5,268 bases of DNA. Source: Kiritimatiellales bacterium (GTDB lineage Bacteria > Verrucomicrobiota > Kiritimatiellia > Kiritimatiellales > Pontiellaceae). The stretch spans positions 1 through 5,268 of the forward strand of contig JAUUYK010000094.1 of assembly GCA_030588285.1 (NCBI GenBank), read 5' to 3'. Position 1 is the first letter of the stretch, and the number at the start of each line of letters is the position of its first letter. A program made the translations under genes and the position numbers. This document shows, piece by piece, positions 1 through 5,268 of the stretch. Under the pieces are notes generated by a model, which was given only the letters and a program-made list of their open reading frames with translations, did no database searches and was not told the origin of the DNA.

Positions 1-1
1 T

Positions 2-6
2 AGGAG
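2..6 (+). promoter_or_regulatory. Shine-Dalgarno site of purB
   Basis: AGGAG lies 7 bases before the ATG at 14, close to ideal spacing, and fixes the purB start. Any promoter is outside the window, so I cannot tell whether purB begins its transcript or follows another gene. Confidence 0.8.
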
Positions 7-10
7 ATAA

Positions 11-1372
<1,362 letters not shown>

Positions 1373-1400
1373 TCAAAAACCCGATCGCGATCCGTAGCAC

Positions 1401-2180
1401 ATGAAAATTTCAATTATAACGGCAACCTATAATTCTGAAGAAAGCATTGTGGATACCGTGCGTTCGCTTCATCAACAAGATTTTCCTCGCGATGATATTG
1501 AATGGATTTTAGTCGATGGTGCCTCTACGGATGACACGCTAAAGCGCATTCAGGCGGAGAAATTCCATCCGGATCTTTGGGTTTCAGAACCGGATAAAGG
1601 ACTCTCTGATGCGCTGAATAAAGGCGTAGCCATGGCGACAGGAGATGTGATCGGCGTTCTTCATGCGGGGGATATGCTGGCCTCGCGCGGGATCTTATAT
1701 CAAATCTACTGTGCCTTTAATAATTCCGGCGCGGATGCGATTTATGGCGATCTGAATTATGGTCGTCCATCGGAAAACGGAGATTTTAAGGGGGTGCACC
1801 AGTGGACGGCCGGAATATATTATCACCGGAATCTTCGCTGGGGTTGGTTGCCTCCGCACCCGACGTTTTATCTAAAACGGGAAGTCTACGAACAAACGAA
1901 GCTAGAAAAGGGGGTCTATTTTGATCCCACGTATACCTGTTCCGCACACGATGATTTCATGATGCGCGTCCTTGGGAAATATAAAATTGAGCCCGCCTAC
2001 CTTCGGATGGTTCTGGTTAAAATGCGGATCGATAAAACGAGCCCCCGAAACCCCATCTATTTTCTGACCCAATTGAAAGAGGACTGGCAGGCCATCCGCC
2101 GGAACCAGATTGGCCATGGCTATACGCTCGTGGGGAAAAATATCCAGAAACTGGAACGGCTTTTAATCCGAAGTCTGTAG
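1401..2180 (+). CDS. Glycosyltransferase family 2 (WfgS-like)
   Basis: Predicted inverting GT-A glycosyltransferase, 259 residues, with no signal peptide or clear membrane segment, so probably a cytoplasmic or membrane-peripheral enzyme of O-antigen or capsule assembly. The N-terminus ISIITATYNSEESI is the typical first strand of the nucleotide-binding fold, which fixes the start at the ATG. DGASTDDT (39-46) is the usual DGxSxDgT block. DKGLSDALNKG followed by GD and HAGD (88-91) occupies the DxD / NxGD metal-site position. PPHPTFYL (from 151) and SAHDDFMMRVL (from 181) match the acceptor side and the acidic catalytic-base region of WfgS-like members. Donor and acceptor cannot be read from the sequence. 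No convincing Shine-Dalgarno site precedes the ATG, so translation may depend on coupling to purB 28 bases upstream. The following CDP-glucose dehydratase supports a role in surface polysaccharide. Confidence 0.9.
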   Translation: MKISIITATYNSEESIVDTVRSLHQQDFPRDDIEWILVDGASTDDTLKRIQAEKFHPDLWVSEPDKGLSDALNKGVAMATGDVIGVLHAGDMLASRGILYQIYCAFNNSGADAIYGDLNYGRPSENGDFKGVHQWTAGIYYHRNLRWGWLPPHPTFYLKREVYEQTKLEKGVYFDPTYTCSAHDDFMMRVLGKYKIEPAYLRMVLVKMRIDKTSPRNPIYFLTQLKEDWQAIRRNQIGHGYTLVGKNIQKLERLLIRSL

Positions 2181-2196
2181 ACCTCGGGAAAGCTCG

Positions 2197-2203
2197 AAAA
2201 AGG
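2197..2203 (+). promoter_or_regulatory. Ribosome binding site deciding the dehydratase start
   Basis: AAAAAGG ends 9 bases before the ATG at 2213 and directly abuts a GTG at 2204 in the same frame. It can serve the ATG but is too close to serve the GTG. This favours the shorter protein by three residues. Confidence 0.5.
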
Positions 2204-2212
2204 GTGAAATTA

Positions 2213-3319
2213 ATGAGTCGATTAAAAAATTATTATTCAGGAAAAAAGGTTTTGCTCACGGGGCACACTGGCTTTAAGGGATCATGGATGGCGGAATGGC
2301 TGCTGGCATTGGATGCCGATTTGGTGGGTATTTCTCTGGAGCCGGATACCGTTCCCTCTCTTTTTGAGCAACTGGGGCTCGCCTCGCGAATGGAGCATCA
2401 TATCGCCGACATACGAGATGCAACCGCCATGAAAGCATTGGTCGAACAGGTGCAACCGGATGTGGTGTTCCACCTCGCAGCACAACCGCTGGTTCGTTAT
2501 TCTTACGATCACCCATTGGAAACCTTTGATACCAATGTGATGGGCACCGCAAATATGCTCGATGCCGTTCGGAAAATTAAAAAACCCTGTCCTGTGGTAC
2601 TCATTACCACGGATAAATGCTATGAGAACAACGAGGTCGATCGCCCATATAAAGAAGAGGATCCGCTCGGAGGATATGACCCGTATAGTGCCAGTAAAGG
2701 GGCCGCAGAAATTGTAATTTCTTCCTACCGTCGTTCTTTTTTCAATCCCGATTCCTATGGAAAAACACACCAGATTGCGGTGGCATCGGCTCGCGCGGGG
2801 AATGTGATTGGCGGAGGCGACTGGGCGCGGGACCGGATTGTTCCGGATTGCATCCGAACCCTCGCACAGGGAAACGCCATTTCCGTGAGAAACCCCCAAG
2901 CCACACGCCCGTGGCAGCATGTGCTTGAACCGCTCGGCGGATATCTCGTGCTCGGCATGTTGCTGGCAGAAGAAACCACATCGAACGCATGGAAAGAGCG
3001 TTGTTCGGGATTCAATTTCGGCCCGGATCCCAAAGCCAATCGACCGGTTTATGATTTGGTTGAAGAGATTTTAACCAACTGGCCTGGCGAATGGATCGAT
3101 CAATCGGATTCGCAAGCGTACCATGAGGCGGGCTTGCTAAATTTAGACATCCACAAGGCGGAATCGCTCTTGAAATGGGCTCCGATATGGACCTTTGAAA
3201 CCGCGGTGGCGCGTACGGTGGAATGGTATCATAAAATTCAATCTGATGCGGCGAGTGCTCCGGCCTTCACGCGCAAACAAATTGAAAATTATATGACTAT
3301 TTTTGAGCGGGAGGGTTGA
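2213..3319 (+). CDS. rfbG: CDP-glucose 4,6-dehydratase
   Basis: NAD-dependent short-chain dehydrogenase/reductase (extended type) that turns CDP-D-glucose into CDP-4-keto-6-deoxy-D-glucose, the branch point to 3,6-dideoxyhexoses such as abequose, paratose, tyvelose and colitose-like sugars of O-antigens. Counting from ATG 2213 (368 residues; the family is about 355-370): TGHTGFKG (16-23) is the NAD-binding glycine motif, LAAQPLVRYSY follows, TDK at 133-135 and YSASK (Tyr158, Lys162) are the catalytic set, and RAGNVIGGGDWARDRIVPD and RPWQHVLEPLGGYL are hallmark blocks of this enzyme rather than of dTDP-glucose or GDP-mannose dehydratases. A GTG at 2204 would add three residues but lacks a properly spaced ribosome site. 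The gene follows the glycosyltransferase by 32 bases and is probably cotranscribed with it. The cytidylyltransferase (rfbF) and later enzymes are not in the window. Confidence 0.94.
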   Translation: MSRLKNYYSGKKVLLTGHTGFKGSWMAEWLLALDADLVGISLEPDTVPSLFEQLGLASRMEHHIADIRDATAMKALVEQVQPDVVFHLAAQPLVRYSYDHPLETFDTNVMGTANMLDAVRKIKKPCPVVLITTDKCYENNEVDRPYKEEDPLGGYDPYSASKGAAEIVISSYRRSFFNPDSYGKTHQIAVASARAGNVIGGGDWARDRIVPDCIRTLAQGNAISVRNPQATRPWQHVLEPLGGYLVLGMLLAEETTSNAWKERCSGFNFGPDPKANRPVYDLVEEILTNWPGEWIDQSDSQAYHEAGLLNLDIHKAESLLKWAPIWTFETAVARTVEWYHKIQSDAASAPAFTRKQIENYMTIFEREG

Positions 3320-3370
3320 GCCTACACCGCTGAAAAACGTCGAATAATCACGTCACCTTCATGCCCTCTT
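3320..3370. other. Convergent gap between rfbG and rex
   Basis: These 51 bases separate two converging genes. AGCGG near the end of rfbG can pair with CCGCT at 3327-3331 across a 16-base loop, but neither strand shows the T-run expected after a factor-independent terminator. I see no convincing terminator here; readthrough from both sides is possible. Confidence 0.4.
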
Positions 3371-4030
3371 TTATTCGTTTATAATCGGCTTATTACTTTC
3401 GATTAAAAGACGATGCGACAATACCGCTAAACTCGATGCCAGCTCTTCGCGTTGCAGAATCACATGGGCCGGAACGGTAAGTGTGGTGGGGGTGAAATTC
3501 CAAATGGCACGAATTCCGCCCTCGACCATGGCATCGGCCACACCCTGAGCCACCGAAGCGGTCACGGTAAGAACACCAATCTGCACATGCATACGTTTGG
3601 CCATTTCGGGCATCTTTGTAATATCGAGCACGGTTTTTCCATGCACGGTTTTTCCAATCAGTTCAGGGTCGCTATCAAAGGCCGCCATAATGCGCATACC
3701 ATGCTGTTCAAAACCCTGATATCCTAAGAGCGCATGCCCTAAACTGCCCACGCCCACCAAAAAGGCATCGGTCGTATTTGACCAGCCCAGGAATTCTTCG
3801 ATGGCCTCAATGATTTCATCCATTGGAAACCCAAGACGCGGGCGGCCAACGGCACCGGTAATCGCCAAATCTTTTCGAACAACGATGGGATCGAGCCCCA
3901 GTTCTTTGGCAACCACCGTTCCGGAGGCGTATTCAGAACCGTCCTGCTTCATTTTTCGTAATAACCGCAGATATAGCGGTAACCGTTTAAGGGTCGGCAC
4001 TCCGGCCGTTTTGTGTTCTAGCTGAGTCAT
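3371..4030 (-). CDS. rex: Redox-sensing transcriptional repressor Rex
   Basis: Cytoplasmic homodimeric repressor that reads the NADH/NAD+ ratio: NADH binding releases it from operators of fermentation, respiration and hydrogenase genes. The 219 residues match the family length (about 205-220). Residues 1-80 form the winged helix-turn-helix: LPLYLRLLRKM, then a VVAKELGLDPIVVRKDL block (recognition region, 51-55 VRKDL) and the wing GRPRLGF (62-68). The Rossmann domain follows with GVGSLGHAL (93-101), AAFDSDPELIG with the adenine-ribose-contacting Asp at 119, GVLTVTASVAQGVAD, IWNFTPTTLTVP, and the swapped C-terminal helix LASSLAVLSHRLL. SLG replaces the commoner NLG in the glycine motif, and ITG replaces the common YFG after KDL. 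The start is supported by GGAG 8 bases upstream. It lies 81 bases after the iron-sulfur gene on the same strand and also has its own likely promoter. Confidence 0.95.
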   Translation of the reverse strand: MTQLEHKTAGVPTLKRLPLYLRLLRKMKQDGSEYASGTVVAKELGLDPIVVRKDLAITGAVGRPRLGFPMDEIIEAIEEFLGWSNTTDAFLVGVGSLGHALLGYQGFEQHGMRIMAAFDSDPELIGKTVHGKTVLDITKMPEMAKRMHVQIGVLTVTASVAQGVADAMVEGGIRAIWNFTPTTLTVPAHVILQREELASSLAVLSHRLLIESNKPIINE

Positions 4031-4054
4031 AATCTATTCTCCAATTGGAAGGAG

Positions 4055-4082
4055 AGTATCAGGCTTTATCAACAAGCGTCAA
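4055..4082 (-). promoter_or_regulatory. Putative rex promoter with a Rex half-site
   Basis: On the minus strand, TTGACG (complement of 4077-4082) and GATACT (complement of 4055-4060) are separated by 16 bases, a reasonable sigma-70 type -35/-10 pair located 24 bases before the rex start. The spacer contains TTGTTGA (complement of 4069-4075), which resembles one arm of known Rex operators (TTGTTAA or TTGTGA type). The second arm is not clearly present. Autoregulation is therefore an inference, and the promoter itself is only a sequence match. Confidence 0.45.
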
Positions 4083-4111
4083 TCGGTACGAATTACTGTT
4101 CCGCGTCTTGA

Positions 4112-4381
4112 CTAGGCAACCCGCCTTTTTTCGTCGAGGCATTCTCGAACCTTCTGCATGACGGCACCGGGGGTGGCGTTGGAGAGGAGTTCCCCATGTA
4201 CTTTGGCGCACGGGGCTTGCGAGGATCCGCATTCAACGCAATGGCCTATGCATTTGGTTCCGGTGAGGCTGATTTGGGATTTAAGGCTCGTGTACATGAT
4301 GGAATCAAGTTGCTTAAAAAGCGTCGCTCCTGCGATGAAGCAGTTTCGGTTGGTACATATGCTGACGGTTATTTTTTCCAT
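4112..4381 (-). CDS. Thioredoxin-like [2Fe-2S] ferredoxin family protein
   Basis: Small 89-residue protein resembling the thioredoxin-fold [2Fe-2S] domains of NuoE/HydC subunits and of NAD(P)-linked [FeFe]-hydrogenases. The family pattern C-x4-C ... C-x3-C is present: Cys9 and Cys14 in ICTNRNCFIAGA, and Cys44 and Cys48 in TGTKCIGHC. The KVHGEL stretch matches the conserved strand after the second Cys pair, and the C-terminal helix PGAVMQKVRECL completes the fold. The likely role is electron transfer or cluster-dependent redox sensing in the cytoplasm; the partner is unknown, as no hydrogenase or flavoprotein subunit is visible. Odd points are two additional cysteines (Cys51, Cys58) in the loop right after the second pair, and Cys81. 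The start is set by AAGGAG, six bases before the ATG. It precedes rex on the same strand, so the two probably form one transcript read from the divergent control region. Confidence 0.82.
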   Translation of the reverse strand: MEKITVSICTNRNCFIAGATLFKQLDSIMYTSLKSQISLTGTKCIGHCVECGSSQAPCAKVHGELLSNATPGAVMQKVRECLDEKRRVA

Positions 4382-4414
4382 GCTCTACTCCTTTTAGTGG
4401 GGGGAACGGGACAT

Positions 4415-4442
4415 AGAGTATTTATATATCGATATAAGTCAA
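4415..4442 (-). promoter_or_regulatory. Putative promoter of the iron-sulfur gene / rex unit
   Basis: On the minus strand TTGACT (complement of 4437-4442) is a good -35 match, and TACTCT (complement of 4415-4420) is a weak -10 with a 16-base spacer, the same spacing as the candidate rex promoter. It would start transcription about 25-30 bases before the ATG at 4381. The 12-bp palindrome fills almost the whole spacer, an arrangement expected of a repressor site. The promoter is inferred from sequence match alone. Confidence 0.4.
4425..4436. promoter_or_regulatory. 12-bp perfect palindrome, candidate operator
   Basis: TATATCGATATA reads identically on both strands. It sits in the divergent region between the iron-sulfur gene and the phosphopantetheinyl transferase gene, inside the spacer of the proposed minus-strand promoter. 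Its core, ATATCGAT at 4426-4433, recurs inverted as ATCGATAT at 4442-4449 with an 8-base gap, giving a larger inverted repeat. A dimeric regulator is a natural binder, but which one is unknown. Confidence 0.5.
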
Positions 4443-4457
4443 TCGATATAAATCAAT
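4430..4457 (+). repeat. Two tandem 14-bp direct repeats
   Basis: CGATATAAGTCAAT (4430-4443) is followed immediately by CGATATAAATCAAT (4444-4457), differing at one base. On the minus strand each copy carries a -35-like hexamer (TTGACT, TTGATT). On the plus strand the copies carry TATAAG and TATAAA, the latter (4447-4452) being a possible -10 for the rightward gene. The repeat may be a pair of adjacent regulator sites controlling both directions. Confidence 0.6.
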
Positions 4458-4520
4458 TCATTCAGATGTTCCAGGATCGACGGTTGCCTGTTCGTTGGAT
4501 TTGGTTAAGTATACGCGCTT

Positions 4521-5234
4521 ATGGAAAACATTACCGACATCCGAAAATTGCCCGAGCTGGGCGAAGATTCAGTTCACATCTGGGGGGTGCATGTTCCCGA
4601 GGTACTGGATCAGCTCGATGCTCTGCACGGGGTTCTATGCGATAAGGAGCAGAAAAAAGCCGCGCGCTATCTCCGAGATCCAGACCGGCTCTCCTCGATT
4701 GCCGCCCGGGGAGCCCTCCGTATTTTGCTCTCGGGATATACCCGATATTCGCCCTCTGAGGTTTCGTTCCACTATTCGAAAAATGGAAAGCCCTATATGA
4801 ACGATTCGGAGATCGATTTCAAAGTATCCCATTCAGCGGATTGGGTGGTTTTGGCGTTCGGGCGTAATCGTAATATTGGGGTCGATGTAGAAAAAATTAA
4901 GCGGTCGCTGGATGTTGAAGCCATTGCCGACCGTTATTTTGCGCCGGAAGAAGTTGCGCTGATTAAAAAATCCGCCGATCGATATGCCCTATTTTTTCAG
5001 ATTTGGGCCCGCAAAGAAGCCTATGTAAAAGCCTGCAGTTCCACACTCCTTCGAGAAATTGGTTCGTTTTCCGTTCCAATAGCTGGGGAAAAACTGCCCG
5101 ATATCGGGGGAAAAGACGGCTGGTTTTTTCACCGGTTGGAAGCGGGCTCAAATTATGCCGCGGCAGTGGTTACGGATAAAAAACTGGCCCGCGTGCCTTG
5201 TTATAATTTTGGAGGATTAAAATGGGACAGCTAA
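4521..5234 (+). CDS. 4'-phosphopantetheinyl transferase, Sfp type
   Basis: Transfers the 4'-phosphopantetheine arm of coenzyme A to a conserved serine of acyl, peptidyl or aryl carrier proteins, in the cytoplasm. The 237 residues fit the two-lobed Sfp/Gsp/HetI class (about 220-250) rather than the short AcpS class. Motifs in order: VHIWGVHVP (18-26), KPYMN and KVSHS (101-105), IGVDVE with Asp122 and Glu124, RYFAPEE (138-144), and WARKEAYVKA with Glu166. Asp122, Glu124 and Glu166 have exactly the spacing of the magnesium ligands of B. subtilis Sfp (107, 109, 151). The ATG is the only usual start: an in-frame stop lies at 4506-4508 and the conserved domain begins by residue 18. No Shine-Dalgarno site is visible. 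The gene is divergent from the iron-sulfur/rex unit and its end overlaps the next gene. No carrier protein or synthase is visible, so the substrate is unknown; it may be the general enzyme for fatty-acid ACP or serve a secondary pathway. Confidence 0.93.
   Translation: MENITDIRKLPELGEDSVHIWGVHVPEVLDQLDALHGVLCDKEQKKAARYLRDPDRLSSIAARGALRILLSGYTRYSPSEVSFHYSKNGKPYMNDSEIDFKVSHSADWVVLAFGRNRNIGVDVEKIKRSLDVEAIADRYFAPEEVALIKKSADRYALFFQIWARKEAYVKACSSTLLREIGSFSVPIAGEKLPDIGGKDGWFFHRLEAGSNYAAAVVTDKKLARVPCYNFGGLKWDS
5211..5215 (+). promoter_or_regulatory. Shine-Dalgarno site inside the transferase gene
   Basis: GGAGG lies six bases before the ATG at 5222, within the last codons of the phosphopantetheinyl transferase gene. 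It is the strongest ribosome site in the window and is the main evidence that a real gene begins at 5222. Confidence 0.75.
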
Positions 5235-5268
5235 AGAATACATTTTCGTGGTCGTTCAGTGCGGCGGA
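5222..5268 (+). CDS. Start of an unidentified gene, cut by the window edge
   Basis: An open frame begins at ATG 5222 and runs through the right edge; only fifteen residues are visible (MGQLKNTFSWSFSAA). It overlaps the end of the phosphopantetheinyl transferase gene by 13 bases in a different frame and has an ideal GGAGG site, so translational coupling and a shared transcript are likely. FSWSFS shortly after the start recalls the N-termini of some PD-(D/E)XK nuclease-like proteins (RecB / Cas4 / AddB-type), where a similar aromatic-serine stretch precedes a cysteine and an aromatic cluster. That is a weak resemblance from a very short fragment. The existence of the gene is likely; its function is open. 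Confidence 0.7.
   Translation, partial: MGQLKNTFSWSFSAA

Noticed and set aside
1383..1392. Perfect 10-bp palindrome GATCGCGATC between purB and the glycosyltransferase gene.
   Set aside because: It lacks a loop and a T-run, so it is not a terminator. As a single short palindrome it may be chance. It is not the GCGATCGC repeat of cyanobacteria.
2282..2920. A 212-codon open frame on the minus strand under the dehydratase gene.
   Set aside because: The plus strand encodes an unmistakable CDP-glucose 4,6-dehydratase. The minus-strand translation is low in structure, shows no known motif and has no ribosome site that I can see.
3307..3331. Possible stem AGCGG/CCGCT at the end of the dehydratase gene.
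   Set aside because: The five-base stem has a 16-base loop and is not followed by a T-run on either strand, so it does not support a terminator call.
4041..4048. Palindrome CCAATTGG just upstream of rex.
   Set aside because: Eight bases including the ribosome site GGAG; too short and too close to the start to call an operator without conservation data.
4196..4645. A 149-codon open frame on the plus strand across the iron-sulfur gene and the divergent control region.
   Set aside because: It is antisense to a protein with recognisable cysteine motifs, crosses the promoter region, enters the transferase gene in another frame, and its translation is Arg/Gly-rich with no family resemblance.

Overview
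The window looks like bacterial chromosome of roughly balanced base composition, densely coding, with no tRNA, rRNA, CRISPR array or insertion sequence that I can see. A Rex redox regulator, a thioredoxin-like [2Fe-2S] protein and CDP-sugar / glycosyltransferase genes of the O-antigen type suggest a Gram-negative, possibly fermentative bacterium. The PVC group (Verrucomicrobiota / Kiritimatiellota) would fit, but that is a guess from gene style, not a demonstrated placement.

Layout. (1) 14-1372 (+): purB, adenylosuccinate lyase, a full-length housekeeping gene. (2) 1401-3319 (+): a two-gene surface-polysaccharide pair, a family 2 glycosyltransferase followed 32 bases later by CDP-glucose 4,6-dehydratase (rfbG type). 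(3) 3371-4381 (-): a two-gene redox unit transcribed towards the polysaccharide genes: an 89-residue thioredoxin-like [2Fe-2S] protein, then rex, which also has a plausible promoter of its own. (4) 4382-4520: a 139-base divergent control region with a 12-bp perfect palindrome and a 2 x 14-bp tandem repeat. (5) 4521-5234 (+): an Sfp-type 4'-phosphopantetheinyl transferase. Its last codons overlap the start of a further gene (5222 onward) that runs off the window.

How the parts relate. PurB acts in purine synthesis and appears unrelated in function to its neighbours. The glycosyltransferase and dehydratase probably contribute a deoxysugar branch to an O-antigen or capsule, but the partner enzymes are not here. 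Rex senses the NADH/NAD+ ratio, and the small iron-sulfur protein belongs to the family found in NADH-linked hydrogenases and the NuoE/HydC subunits, so the minus-strand pair makes sense as a redox unit. The phosphopantetheinyl transferase activates carrier proteins of fatty acid, polyketide or nonribosomal peptide synthesis, and none of its substrates is in view.

I do not see a clearly new biological system. The parts most worth a second look are the repeat-palindrome in the divergent control region, the extra cysteines in the iron-sulfur protein, the atypical DNA-contact region of Rex, and the cut-off gene at the right edge.
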